Assembly (NCBI GenBank): GCA_963664605.1
Contig: OY761536.1
Span: forward strand, 1,984,001 to 2,048,000
Direction of reading: 5' to 3'
DNA length: 64,000 bases
Origin: JAHOYW01 sp963664605
GTDB lineage: Bacteria > Verrucomicrobiota > Lentisphaeria > Victivallales > Victivallaceae
Positions 42,195-52,336 of the stretch are shown here, piece by piece. The notes beneath the pieces were generated by a model that had not been told where the DNA came from, did not search any database, and saw only the letters and a program-made list of their open reading frames with translations. Position 1 is the stretch's first letter. Each line of letters begins with the position of its first letter. The translations under genes and the position numbers were made by a program.

Positions 42195-44750
42195 ATGTAT
42201 AATATAATATGCAACTTTATTTTATTGTTCGTTTTATTAACAGTTTTTCAGTTGAATGCAGTCGAAACTCCGGATGAATGGAATGATTCAGAGGATACGG
42301 TTTTTGCTCTTGTTCCAAATAACGGAACTCCTTTAATGACAGATATCACAGGAGTTTATACCCCTACGGTTACAGGTGGTACTTTTGGCAGTGAGCAGGA
42401 TATGGGAGGGTATATTCAACTTGCAAATGACGGGGATACAGGAATATCGTTTAATTATAACGGTTCAGACGAAGTTTTGAAAGGACATGGGTTTACTCTT
42501 GAGGCTTGGATAAAACCGGAAACAGGTGCGCTTACAAGCGGGGCTTTTATCACCAAAATAGGAACATTTGCGCTGAGTTTCTCCAATGATACTATGAAAC
42601 TTTCCTGGTTATCTCTTCCAAGTGTACCGATTTATATTGAACCGGGATCAGGACGTTATGATTATTATCCTATGTCGTTGGGGTTTAATGGACTGACTTC
42701 ATTGACCATGTCGGAATGGAATCATATTGTGCTTACTTATGATGAAGATATGAAACTGCTGCGCTCCTGGATAAATGGTGTGTTGGATCGTGATTGTGAA
42801 GTTTTCCGTGAAGGGCAGCAATGGGTTAAAATCCCAACCGGTTACTTTGGGATGTTTAGCAATCTGCATAACTGCAAAATAGCAGGAATACGTCTTAGAG
42901 CCGGAGTTTATAATCCTGCCGTTCCCCCGGCAATGAAAGCTTATCTGAATCAATTGCCATGGGAAAACAAGATGGTATTGACTATGGACAAAATAGATCC
43001 TTCCCTGGATTTGCCGATTACGATTTCAGCGGTTTTAACAGGTATAGGTACTTATACAACAACTTTGAACTCATGGCAGGAAACAGCGAGTATAGATATT
43101 CCAATACCTGGAGGTTCTGCCGCAATCAGTAATATGACCGTTACTGCCAGTGCGGACGGTACACAGGTCTTCAGTCAGAATTTATATTACAATAATAATA
43201 TTCCATCCAGCCCTGTTCCCACTGGCGGGGTTACTGTGAATTCGGATAAATCCATTTCTAAAGATGGCGTGAAGGTCTTTCCCCGTTTTCTTTATCATGC
43301 CCAGAATGATGATTTGGAATATTTTGAATCTATGGGGTTTAATATGGCTACAGCTAAAGATCCGAACGGTACTTTTAACGGAATACAAGCCTCAAATATA
43401 ACTGCTGTTCAAGCTTATGCGGCAGAGGCGGCAACCGACAATCTCTATTGTACCCTGACTCCTAGACATACGGATGCTAATTTTGATACCTATATGGCAA
43501 TTTATCCGAATTTTTCCAACCTGCTTTTCTGGTACTGTGCCGACGAACCATGGAATAACTGGGATGTATATATAGCAAGATATAATAATATCAGAATTAA
43601 AGATCCGGATCACCCTTCTTTTGTCGTAAGTAATAATACTATGCATATGAAGAACAGTTCGACAATCGCTGATATCATGGGGTGCGATCCATATCCGCTC
43701 CCTAATGTTGCGTTACGTCATGTATTTGAACATACCAGGGCTGCTGCAAAAGCAAGTTTCGAACTGAAACCAGTATGGACGGTTCTTGATGCTTACAATG
43801 GCAAAATGCCGACAGTTACAGAATTGCGTTGTATGGCGTTTCTGGCATTGGCCGGCGGAGCCAATGGAATTGGCATTTACGCTTGGGACGACAGGCTTTT
43901 CCGGGACGGAGCCTGGACCGGATATTATATGCCGGATGATTATCCGGGAGCGGTAAGTGTTGTTTCAACCGTAATGCTGGAGATGGAATCATTGGAAGAT
44001 ATTCTAGTGGAGGCAAATGTTGCGGATGCTGCAACTATTAATACAGAACAGCCTGCTATCCATGCCGCGATCAAGCGTGTCAACGGAGTTGAATATTTAC
44101 TGATTGTCAATGATTCCCGTCAGGCGGAAACAGGAACAATCTCTTTAAGCAGCGGAAAAACTGCATTGGCTCAACCGCTTAGTGAATCGGCATATACAAG
44201 CTCTCTGCAATTTACGAATGGAAGTTGTCAGATAACTTTACCTGCCATGGGAACCGGTATATTTGAAGTGCCGGTAGGCCAGTGCCCTTATTGGGGAACA
44301 CCTTTTGAGCTGCCTTGCACAATTCAAGCTGAAGATTATGACCTGGGCGGCGAAGGGATTGCATATCATGACGGGACTTCTGGCAATTATGGCGCACTCT
44401 ATCGCGATGATGACGTAGATATTACGACCACTGCTGATACTGGCGGTGGGTATTATGTCGGGTGGTTCTGGGTTAATGACTGGATGGAATACACTATTTC
44501 CGTCCCGGAAACCGGATATTATGATATAGATCTCAGAACTTGGACTTCCAGTAATAATGCATCTGCTTTACTTTCTATTGATGGCATTTCTATTGGCTCG
44601 ATTTCGATTCCAAATACCGGCAGTCCCTATATTTATCAGACATCCACGCTTTCAAATATTGAAATTGCAAGTGGTATTCATGTATTTCGTGTGACAGATT
44701 CAGGCGCTTCTTTTGGTCTTAACTGGATCGAGTTTGTAAAAAATGACTAA
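42195..44750 (+). CDS. secreted LamG / TIM-barrel / CBM6 protein
   Basis: An 851-aa protein with a signal peptide (LFVLLTVFQLNA). An N-terminal LamG domain (about 60-235) includes FTLEAWIKPETG. An Ig-like segment comes before a TIM barrel (about 350-600) with VFPRFLYHAQNDD and the acid motif WYCADEPWN at about 449. A CBM6/35-type module follows (about 708-850, IQAEDYDLGGEGIAYHDGT, YYVGWFWVNDWMEYTISVP). This barrel is recognisably related to that of the 1,374-aa protein at 13919-18043. A carbohydrate-bound extracellular glycosidase is likely; the family is unassigned. Confidence 0.8.
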   Translation: MYNIICNFILLFVLLTVFQLNAVETPDEWNDSEDTVFALVPNNGTPLMTDITGVYTPTVTGGTFGSEQDMGGYIQLANDGDTGISFNYNGSDEVLKGHGFTLEAWIKPETGALTSGAFITKIGTFALSFSNDTMKLSWLSLPSVPIYIEPGSGRYDYYPMSLGFNGLTSLTMSEWNHIVLTYDEDMKLLRSWINGVLDRDCEVFREGQQWVKIPTGYFGMFSNLHNCKIAGIRLRAGVYNPAVPPAMKAYLNQLPWENKMVLTMDKIDPSLDLPITISAVLTGIGTYTTTLNSWQETASIDIPIPGGSAAISNMTVTASADGTQVFSQNLYYNNNIPSSPVPTGGVTVNSDKSISKDGVKVFPRFLYHAQNDDLEYFESMGFNMATAKDPNGTFNGIQASNITAVQAYAAEAATDNLYCTLTPRHTDANFDTYMAIYPNFSNLLFWYCADEPWNNWDVYIARYNNIRIKDPDHPSFVVSNNTMHMKNSSTIADIMGCDPYPLPNVALRHVFEHTRAAAKASFELKPVWTVLDAYNGKMPTVTELRCMAFLALAGGANGIGIYAWDDRLFRDGAWTGYYMPDDYPGAVSVVSTVMLEMESLEDILVEANVADAATINTEQPAIHAAIKRVNGVEYLLIVNDSRQAETGTISLSSGKTALAQPLSESAYTSSLQFTNGSCQITLPAMGTGIFEVPVGQCPYWGTPFELPCTIQAEDYDLGGEGIAYHDGTSGNYGALYRDDDVDITTTADTGGGYYVGWFWVNDWMEYTISVPETGYYDIDLRTWTSSNNASALLSIDGISIGSISIPNTGSPYIYQTSTLSNIEIASGIHVFRVTDSGASFGLNWIEFVKND

Positions 44751-44810
44751 TCAGTTATTTGCGGAGCTGTTACATGAAACAATTATTAATCATTGATAAG
44801 GAGAAACTAA

Positions 44811-46652
44811 ATGAATTATCGTGAAAAGATGCGATTGATTTGCATCGGGGCGGCAATGAGTTCCGGTTTGATGCTGAATGCAAAACCGGTCGTTTTGTCA
44901 GAATCAGCGTCTAAACAATCAAAATTATTACCGCCCGGTAATAATCCTCTGGTATCTTATGTTATTCCTCCTTTGAGCTCAATAAAGCGTTTGCCTCATT
45001 GTATACCTGATGACGGTAAACTTAATGGTGAACTGCGGATTATTGCGGCTAAAGGAGAATTTGAACCTGCTTCATTTATGCTTTTTGCGCGTCGCAATAT
45101 CAATGGTTTGCGTTTGGAAGTTTCAAGCCTGCATGGACCGACTGGAACCATCGCTCAGAACAACCTTGATTTACGAGTGGTGAAATGCTGGTATCAAGCC
45201 GGAACCGCCTGGTCCAGCTATTTTGCCGATCCGTCTAAAAAGGAACTTGTGCCGGAACTCCTTCTCCATGATGAAAAGCTGATAAAGGTTGATAAGCAAA
45301 CGCAGGATAATTACCTGCGGGTGGATTATCCCGGGAAAAGCGAATACAGATGGATAAGCTATTCCAAAAAGAATGATCCGGGATACTTTTCTCATGATAA
45401 ACTGCCGGTAGCTGATGCCGGAAAGCTGCAGCCGGTGAATTTGTCTGCAGGACGAGGTAAACAGTTCTGGTTAACTGTAAAAGTGCCGGAAAACGCTGCG
45501 CCCGGATACTATTCCGGTAAAATAAGTTTATTGGCGGATAAGAAAAAAGCAGGAGAAATACAACTTAAGCTCCGGGTTCTGCCATTTACACTCCCTGACC
45601 CCGGAACTTATTATGATTTTAAAAATAAATTCTATGTATCCCTGTATAATCATAATGTTCTTGAGGAACGTCTTAAATTAAACGATAATGATTTAAAATC
45701 AGCAGAACGCAAGATGGCTGCTGAATATGAGAATATGCATAAGCACGGTTGCGATTACCCGCTAATCAGGCCTTGGGATCGTAACAAATTGATGCGTGAA
45801 ACCTATATACGTAATCTTGAACTGGTCAAAAACAGTCCGCTTAAAAAAGATACTATTTTTGGCGGAGTAAAAATTACCGACTGGTATGTTATGGTACAGA
45901 ATAAAGGTGAATGTAAAGCTGATGTGTGGAAGAGATACACAAAACGTGTAGATGCTGATTTAGAAGTTTTTCGCGGTGTTTTCCCTGATGCAAAACTTTA
46001 TTGTCTTGGATGGGATGAGCCTTCCGTTGCTATTATAAAGGGGCAGCGCCGTGGATGGAAGTATGCCCATGAAAAAGGTTTGAAAATAATTGAAACTTGT
46101 AAAGATAAACATCTCCCGGTTTCCGGGTATAATGAGGATTTCAGTAATTACGGCGGTAACGTTACGCCGGAAGCTGTCAGGAAGTGGCATGCTATGGGCG
46201 GCAAAGTAACTAATTATGCCATGCCCCATACTGGACCAGAAAACCCGGATTTTATCCGTCGTACTCACGGTATGATCCCATACAAGAAAGATTTGGACGG
46301 CACTTGTAATTATACCTATTACGAAGCCGTAAATAATATATGGGATGATTTTTCCACCGATACCTTCCGCTGTTTCAATTTGGTATATCCAACCCGGGAA
46401 GACGTTATAGATACACTTGCCTGGGAAGGATTCCGGGAAGGTGTTGATGATATTCGCTATGCTACCAAACTGCTTCAGTTGGCAGCCAAAGCTGTAAAGT
46501 CAAAAAATATTGATACCGTTTATACGGCTAGAAAAGCCCTGCAATGGCTCGCTTTGATGAATGAAGAAAATATTGATCTTAATACTATGCGTTTGGAAAT
46601 GATTAACTATATCATGAAAATCAACGGCGCCCTTACAGGAGAGAAAAAATGA
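44811..46652 (+). CDS. DUF4091 / GH123-like glycoside hydrolase
   Basis: A 613-aa protein with an N-terminal hydrophobic signal-like segment (ICIGAAMSSGLMLNA). The beta-sandwich region includes IAAKGEFEPASFML and VPENAAPGYYSGKI, and is followed by a TIM barrel and the DUF4091 C-terminal block AWEGFREGVDDIRYATKL. CLGWDEPSV at about residue 400 carries the Asp-Glu pair used in GH123 for substrate-assisted hydrolysis of N-acetyl-beta-galactosaminides. That activity is the best guess. The stop overlaps the start of the next gene by 4 bp (ATGA), implying coupling. Confidence 0.8.
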   Translation: MNYREKMRLICIGAAMSSGLMLNAKPVVLSESASKQSKLLPPGNNPLVSYVIPPLSSIKRLPHCIPDDGKLNGELRIIAAKGEFEPASFMLFARRNINGLRLEVSSLHGPTGTIAQNNLDLRVVKCWYQAGTAWSSYFADPSKKELVPELLLHDEKLIKVDKQTQDNYLRVDYPGKSEYRWISYSKKNDPGYFSHDKLPVADAGKLQPVNLSAGRGKQFWLTVKVPENAAPGYYSGKISLLADKKKAGEIQLKLRVLPFTLPDPGTYYDFKNKFYVSLYNHNVLEERLKLNDNDLKSAERKMAAEYENMHKHGCDYPLIRPWDRNKLMRETYIRNLELVKNSPLKKDTIFGGVKITDWYVMVQNKGECKADVWKRYTKRVDADLEVFRGVFPDAKLYCLGWDEPSVAIIKGQRRGWKYAHEKGLKIIETCKDKHLPVSGYNEDFSNYGGNVTPEAVRKWHAMGGKVTNYAMPHTGPENPDFIRRTHGMIPYKKDLDGTCNYTYYEAVNNIWDDFSTDTFRCFNLVYPTREDVIDTLAWEGFREGVDDIRYATKLLQLAAKAVKSKNIDTVYTARKALQWLALMNEENIDLNTMRLEMINYIMKINGALTGEKK

Positions 46653-48148
46653 AAATACCAAAACTTAAATATTTACTGATAGTTGTATTCTGTCTGTCTG
46701 CGATGGCTGGATTTGCGGTTAGAATACCCCGCGGCGCCGAAGGCGAAATATTCAGGGCAAAATCCGCAATTATTGCAAAAGATTTTAAAAAAGCACGGCA
46801 ATATACCGCCAAAGCCGCCCGGACTGCGAGAAAGCAGGAAGTAAAAAATAAAGTGAAGTTTCTGGATGCCGTTATTGAAGCCGGGACTGGCAATTATGAT
46901 AGCGCCAATAAGAAGCTCAAGGCTGTTTTTGACGATAAAATTATGAGTGTTGAGATCCGTTTTGAGGCTTTTGCGGCTGCTCAAGCTTTGAACGCTGTCA
47001 AAGAAAATATCTCACTAAATAAAAAGGCTCTTGCAAAACAGGCTGAAAAACTCAAGGCTATTGGTCTGACGCCAGCTAAAGAATACGCGGCTCTAAATAA
47101 AGCTGCCGGCTTGATGATAAGCCTGGGATATGACAAGATAGCTCAAGATATGATAAGCCTGGCGGATATTTTGTATAAACCGGAAAATAAAATTTATAAC
47201 TGCCGTTATGTTGAAAACGCTCCGCCTGGCGCGGGCGGCTGGTTTATGTCAGAGATTATAAAGGGCAAAGAAAAACGTGAATCCCGCTTTAGTGATTACA
47301 ACAGAAAATCAGCGGCAATGTTGTTTGCGGATATAACCGCCGGACGCAGTACCGCATCAGGGAAAAAGAAGCTGAGAGATTATTATTTGCAAAACACGGC
47401 GTTTTATATGGTCTATAATGATAAAGGCTGGCATATATTTTTCCTCTCAGGAGAAAAGAATATAGAAAATATTCTGGCTGATGGTAAAAGTGCCGGAGCA
47501 TTGGAAGTGTTTTTTACTCCGGGGCTAAATGGAGAAAGCTATTATCAGTGGATCAGCAACCTGCCGGACGGCAAAACTTCTATTTATGACTGGAATTCCC
47601 CGCATCGCGGCTACAGATACCTGAAAGATTATCTTAAAACCGAAACTGTGGTTTCTAAAAAACGGATAGGAACTTATGTATTTATTCCATGGGAAGCCCT
47701 CTATGACAAATTGCCGCTGGATGGGAAAGCATGGAAATTCAGCATGATAAGATGGTCCCCGGGGGGAGGATTCACCTGGGGCGGCAGAGTCCATGAGACC
47801 GGGCAGTGGGGACATATACAATGGCAGAAACCATCCCGGGAACAAAACATCAGAATAAAGAAGAATATAGTTCGCCGTGCCTGGGCGGAATATAATAAAA
47901 CTAAAAAGAAACTGTTTTCGTTCTGGACCGATAAAGAACTTGGCGATCCGGATTTCTATAACAAAGACTTGAAACCGGTAGTTGTCAGGCTTGATCAGCC
48001 GAAAGGATTGATGGATAAACCGGATAAACTCACCGGGGAACAAATAAATGAACTGTTCAAAAAATATGTTCATGACTGGATGGAATTCGATTTCATAGTT
48101 GCTGAATTACGGCGGGAATATTTGGAAAATAAGCTTATAGGAAAGTAA
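46649..48148 (+). CDS. exported protein of unknown function, DOMON/CBM9-like
   Basis: A 499-aa protein with a signal peptide (YLLIVVFCLSAMAGFAV). Residues 27-185 are Ala/Lys-rich helical and look TPR-like (FRAKSAIIAKDFKKARQYT). Residues about 190-395 form a beta-rich part with SEIIKGKEKRESRFSDYN, LEVFFTPGLNGESYYQW and YVFIPWEAL, the pattern of CBM9/DOMON-type sandwiches. The C-terminal tail is charged. I recognise no enzyme family. It is coupled to the upstream GH123-like gene by an ATGA overlap, so it may be a binding partner of that enzyme. Confidence 0.6.
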   Translation: MKIPKLKYLLIVVFCLSAMAGFAVRIPRGAEGEIFRAKSAIIAKDFKKARQYTAKAARTARKQEVKNKVKFLDAVIEAGTGNYDSANKKLKAVFDDKIMSVEIRFEAFAAAQALNAVKENISLNKKALAKQAEKLKAIGLTPAKEYAALNKAAGLMISLGYDKIAQDMISLADILYKPENKIYNCRYVENAPPGAGGWFMSEIIKGKEKRESRFSDYNRKSAAMLFADITAGRSTASGKKKLRDYYLQNTAFYMVYNDKGWHIFFLSGEKNIENILADGKSAGALEVFFTPGLNGESYYQWISNLPDGKTSIYDWNSPHRGYRYLKDYLKTETVVSKKRIGTYVFIPWEALYDKLPLDGKAWKFSMIRWSPGGGFTWGGRVHETGQWGHIQWQKPSREQNIRIKKNIVRRAWAEYNKTKKKLFSFWTDKELGDPDFYNKDLKPVVVRLDQPKGLMDKPDKLTGEQINELFKKYVHDWMEFDFIVAELRREYLENKLIGK

Positions 48149-48158
48149 ACTTATCCTT

Positions 48159-49286
48159 ATGAAGAATACAGAACTAAAAATAGACGCAGATTTCCCGGGA
48201 GGAAATATACAAGTATGCCGTAATGATTCGCATACAGTAATAATCGCTCCTGATCCGCGAAAAGATAATCCTTGGTTTTACTGGTATTTCAGAGCGGTTT
48301 CTTTTAATCCGGGAATTTATAAGTTCAAATTCAATTCTGCTCCGAAAATGACTAATGCCGGCGTAGCTTTCAGTTGTAATGAAGGCAAGAACTGGAATTG
48401 GCTCAATAAAACAGCGATTGATTGGGATGAAGAAAGTTTTGAGTTTAACTTTACAGAGGCCGGACAAAGCGTAAGATTCTGCCTGGATGTTCCTTATATG
48501 CAGGAGAATTGGAAACTTTTCGCGCAAAAGTTTTCCGGGAATACCGACTTTTCCTCTTCGTTCTTCAGCAGCCGGAGCAGGCAGGGACGCAAGGTTGAAT
48601 TCGCAAAAATATGTGATTCATCACAAACGGCAGGGGAAAATTTTATTTTGCTTACCGCCAGGCATCATTCCTGCGAAATGACCGCAAATTATGTTCTCGA
48701 AGGAATTATTGAATATGCTATGAAGCATGAAGATTTTCGAAAAGTCAATTGTCTTCTGGTAGTGCCTTTTGTTGATAAGGACGGGGTGGAAAATGGAGAA
48801 CAGGGAAAAAATCGTCTTCCACACGATCATGGCAGGGATTATACGGTATCACCGCTTTATCCGGAAACTATGGAAATTATGTCGCTGGCAAAGAAATACC
48901 AGCCGCGAATAATATTTGATTTACATTGTCCTCATTTGCGTGATTGTGATGCTGAAAAAATTCATTTCCCAGGCAGTTCTGATCTGCAAATACAGACAGA
49001 ACTTGATTCATTTTCCACATTTTTGGAAAAAAATACATCTTCCGGATTACCGTTTTTTAGCCGGGATAATATTCTTTACGGTTCAAAGTGGCACACCGAA
49101 GCTAATTATCGCAATGGACAACCGCTAGCTTTCTGGGCAGAAAAATTACCTTGGCAGCCTCTGGCAGCCTCTTTGGAAATTCCTTATGCTATGGTTTATA
49201 GCAAAATTATAACTCCTGAGACAGCAAGGCATTTGGGGCTGGCTATAGGCAAGTCAATAGAAGAGTATCTCAAAAGTAAACAATAA
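48159..49286 (+). CDS. M14-family zinc carboxypeptidase-like protein
   Basis: A 375-aa protein. An N-terminal beta-sandwich (about 1-130) is followed by a carboxypeptidase domain with LLTARHHSCEMTAN (HxxE zinc ligands), VPFVDKDGVENGEQGKN, IIFDLHCPH (third ligand) and SLEIPYAMVYS containing the probable catalytic Glu. No signal peptide. It has the same architecture as the protein at 7433-8566 but is only distantly related in sequence. Two independent glycan clusters therefore carry an M14 gene, suggesting removal of peptide or amide substituents from glycans. Confidence 0.82.
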   Translation: MKNTELKIDADFPGGNIQVCRNDSHTVIIAPDPRKDNPWFYWYFRAVSFNPGIYKFKFNSAPKMTNAGVAFSCNEGKNWNWLNKTAIDWDEESFEFNFTEAGQSVRFCLDVPYMQENWKLFAQKFSGNTDFSSSFFSSRSRQGRKVEFAKICDSSQTAGENFILLTARHHSCEMTANYVLEGIIEYAMKHEDFRKVNCLLVVPFVDKDGVENGEQGKNRLPHDHGRDYTVSPLYPETMEIMSLAKKYQPRIIFDLHCPHLRDCDAEKIHFPGSSDLQIQTELDSFSTFLEKNTSSGLPFFSRDNILYGSKWHTEANYRNGQPLAFWAEKLPWQPLAASLEIPYAMVYSKIITPETARHLGLAIGKSIEEYLKSKQ

Positions 49287-49311
49287 ACAGCAATTTAACC
49301 ATAAGGTATTT

Positions 49312-52300
49312 ATGAAAAACAAATCAATAATAGTGCCAATGTTCCTGGCTTGTGCGTTGGCCTCCGTAATCGTGCATGCCGAAGAACTTATAATTAAAAG
49401 AGTTCCGGTTAAACCTGATACAGCTTACTGCCTGAATTTCAAGGCGCAAACCGCTGCTGATGGAGCCAGCTGGTTTATCCGAATATATAGTAAGCGGGGA
49501 GAATTGCCAATTAGTGGTTGTTATGAATGTAACTGGCAGAAGATTATTCCGGGAAAAGATGTTTATGAACACCGTTTTTCCACTACTAATGATGCGCACG
49601 AGTTGGTGTTTGGAATAACTTATAAAGGTTCAAAACCATTGATTGAAGGTGTTTCATTAAAAGAAATTATACCATCAAATATGCTGATCAACGGGGACTT
49701 TGCGCTTGGAGCGGATAACTATTGCGGCTGGAATGAGACCTACAATGTCAAACTGGTCCCAAACGGTTCCAGCAACACTTTACATTTGAACAACAACGGT
49801 TATGCTTTGAGTGATCCGGTACCGGTTGTCGGAGGCGGAAAATACCGTTTATCCAGAGGCTCTTTGCGTCCGACCAACATTCTGGTTCTGGATAAAAATC
49901 TGCATTTGGAACAAGTTATCAATCCAAACCATAGAAAGCCTGTAATGCAGTTTCCTGAAAATGCTGCCTATGTCCGTTTTTTTTATAAAACCTGGTTCGA
50001 CCATATTCCCAGTTATCGTGAGATAACTATAAAAAAAGCCGGCTTGCGACAGGTGGGGAATACTCCGCGCCAATTGCTTGACCGTCCTCGTTTTGCCGGA
50101 GAGATAATACTTGGAGTAAACAGTGACTCGAGGGAATTGCGTGCCGCCAGGGAATTGCAGTACTGGATAGGGCAAATCAGCGGTAAAGACATTCCGGTAC
50201 TGGCGGAAGCTTCGGCTTCTAAAGGTGATAAATTCTTTATTGGTTCCCGCTGGGCAAAAAAATATAAAAAGGATTTGCAGTACCTTAAGGATTCTGATGG
50301 GTATGCAGTACGTCGTGACGGCGATAATATTTATATTTTTGGAGCAAATCCGCGCGGCAGCTTGTTCGGCGTTTATGCTTTATTAGAGAGGAACAGCGAT
50401 ATTATCTGGCCGCGCCCCAATCCTGAAATGGATGCAGTTTTTTCAAAGCAGCTTGGGCTTAAATTTGCCCAAACCGACTTTCGCTCGCGCCCGGTTTTCA
50501 AAGTGCGTATTCTGCAATTTGCCGGCGGACATGATAAACAAGCCCATTATCATCAGGACTGGACCGGAAGAAACGGCTGCAATACTCCATTTAAATTTGA
50601 TCGCGGGTTCAAATATCTGCAATGGCGTCAGGGAGCATTGCTCGGACATGGCGGTTTCATGATTTCCAATTTTCTCGGATTAAAGGATAAAGACCTTACG
50701 ATTTATCCGCTGATTGACGGTAAACGTAAAGTCGACCGTTGGCGGCAGCCTTGCTATACGAACCCGGCAGTTCCGGAAAAAATAGCGGCCAAGGCTCGTG
50801 AAATGCTGAAATGTGTACCGGGGAAGAAGATAGAATACTTCAGTATTAATATCGGCGATAACTGGGGAGTATGTTCCTGCCCAGAATGCATGAAACCGAT
50901 CAAGCTTGCTGACGGCAGCCTGCTTAAGCCGAAATCTCCTAAAAGCACTATTGACCCTTTGTTTTTTTCCACCCGTCATTTTATGATGTTGAATAAAGTG
51001 GCTGAAAAACTGGCGAAAGATTATCCTGAACTGAAGGTAGATACTCACGCATATATTTTTACCGCGGAACCGCCTAAAGTAAAAATTAATTCAGCTATAG
51101 TACCGGAATTTGCGGCCTATCCTACCAGTAATGAAATGTATCCTATTCTGGAGCAGAATACAGCTCAGTCAAAAATATGGCCTCAACGGTTTAAGCAATG
51201 GATGCAGAAGTACGATAATTGTCTTGGATGTTTCGGTTATTATTATCCTGACGGATTCAATCTGATAGCGGATACGGCAGCAGCGGATTACCGGGCGCTC
51301 GCAGATAACAAACCTTATCAGGTACATACCGAAGGAATGAGTTTTGACTATGATAAGCGCATTACCAGTTGGGATGCGGATGCCTGTGAAAAGTGGATTA
51401 TAGCCAAATTGATGTGGGATCCTCATCAGGATCCGAAAAAACTGCGTGAAATCTATATAAGCCGTACTTATAAGGAAGCGGCTCCGGTAATGCGTAAATT
51501 CTATGCTTTGCTGCGTAAGGCATGGGAATTGCAGAAAAAGCGTAAACTTTTCATAAACTGTCATACGCCTTCCAATACTATGTTCGAGAAATTTATAGTT
51601 GAGAGCGGAATCGAAAAACCGGCCCGTAAACTTTTAGCGCAGGCTGTTAAAGCCGCAAAAAATCCGGTTTCTAAACGGATAATAGAACGTATGCTGGTCA
51701 AATTTGATGCTTGTGCCAAAAGCCTCAACCGCAATAATCTGCCGTTAGTGGAAGAAGCCAGTACTGAATGGAATGATTTTGCTTCCACGCATTGGCAAAA
51801 GGCATTATTATTTAATAAATTTAAAGTACTACCGGACTGGCGGAGTGTAAAAAAAGCTACGTTGGCTAAACATAAGACCACTGTTGCTTTAATGCACGAC
51901 GCTAAGAATATTTATGTCAAGATCACTGCCGACTCAAAAAATCCTCCAGCGGCTGTCACTCCTGCGATTAATGTTTTTCCGAAAAATGACCGGGTAGCAA
52001 TCGTTTTACGTGTTGGACGGAAGTGCTATTATTATACAGTTGGCGCTGATGGCGGTGCCTATGCTGTTGAGAATTGGGGCGCGAATCATTCATGGAAAAG
52101 CAATTGGCTTATAAAGTATAAGGTTTTGAAAAATGCCTGGGGAGTTATGCTTAAAATTCCAATGTCTGAACTTAATTTAAATTCGGATAATGCTGATGTA
52201 GATATAAAATTATCCCGTACTGTTGGAACAGATACGGCTGATTATGAGGAAAGCACTTACAATGGCAGGTCAATTTTTAACAATAAAAAATTATTAAGGA

Positions 52301-52326
52301 CCCCGTTGATCATTAATTCAAAATAA
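49312..52326 (+). CDS. secreted DUF4838 glycosidase-like protein
   Basis: A 1,004-aa protein with a signal peptide (about 24 residues, MFLACALASVIVHA). Residues 25-250 are CBM-like sandwiches. A GH67-N-like domain follows (ELRAARELQYWIGQISGKD, then GSLFGVYALLERNSDIIWP). The DUF4838 domain (about 390-800) contains DNWGVCSCPECMKP, characteristic of the family, and a C-terminal CBM9-like module (about 850-1000) ends it. It is homologous end to end with the partial gene at 1-1947. The family is related to alpha-glucuronidases and likely targets acidic glycans; the exact activity is unknown. The gap to the M14 gene is 25 bp. Confidence 0.85.
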   Translation: MKNKSIIVPMFLACALASVIVHAEELIIKRVPVKPDTAYCLNFKAQTAADGASWFIRIYSKRGELPISGCYECNWQKIIPGKDVYEHRFSTTNDAHELVFGITYKGSKPLIEGVSLKEIIPSNMLINGDFALGADNYCGWNETYNVKLVPNGSSNTLHLNNNGYALSDPVPVVGGGKYRLSRGSLRPTNILVLDKNLHLEQVINPNHRKPVMQFPENAAYVRFFYKTWFDHIPSYREITIKKAGLRQVGNTPRQLLDRPRFAGEIILGVNSDSRELRAARELQYWIGQISGKDIPVLAEASASKGDKFFIGSRWAKKYKKDLQYLKDSDGYAVRRDGDNIYIFGANPRGSLFGVYALLERNSDIIWPRPNPEMDAVFSKQLGLKFAQTDFRSRPVFKVRILQFAGGHDKQAHYHQDWTGRNGCNTPFKFDRGFKYLQWRQGALLGHGGFMISNFLGLKDKDLTIYPLIDGKRKVDRWRQPCYTNPAVPEKIAAKAREMLKCVPGKKIEYFSINIGDNWGVCSCPECMKPIKLADGSLLKPKSPKSTIDPLFFSTRHFMMLNKVAEKLAKDYPELKVDTHAYIFTAEPPKVKINSAIVPEFAAYPTSNEMYPILEQNTAQSKIWPQRFKQWMQKYDNCLGCFGYYYPDGFNLIADTAAADYRALADNKPYQVHTEGMSFDYDKRITSWDADACEKWIIAKLMWDPHQDPKKLREIYISRTYKEAAPVMRKFYALLRKAWELQKKRKLFINCHTPSNTMFEKFIVESGIEKPARKLLAQAVKAAKNPVSKRIIERMLVKFDACAKSLNRNNLPLVEEASTEWNDFASTHWQKALLFNKFKVLPDWRSVKKATLAKHKTTVALMHDAKNIYVKITADSKNPPAAVTPAINVFPKNDRVAIVLRVGRKCYYYTVGADGGAYAVENWGANHSWKSNWLIKYKVLKNAWGVMLKIPMSELNLNSDNADVDIKLSRTVGTDTADYEESTYNGRSIFNNKKLLRTPLIINSK

Positions 52327-52336
52327 GGAATCTATC

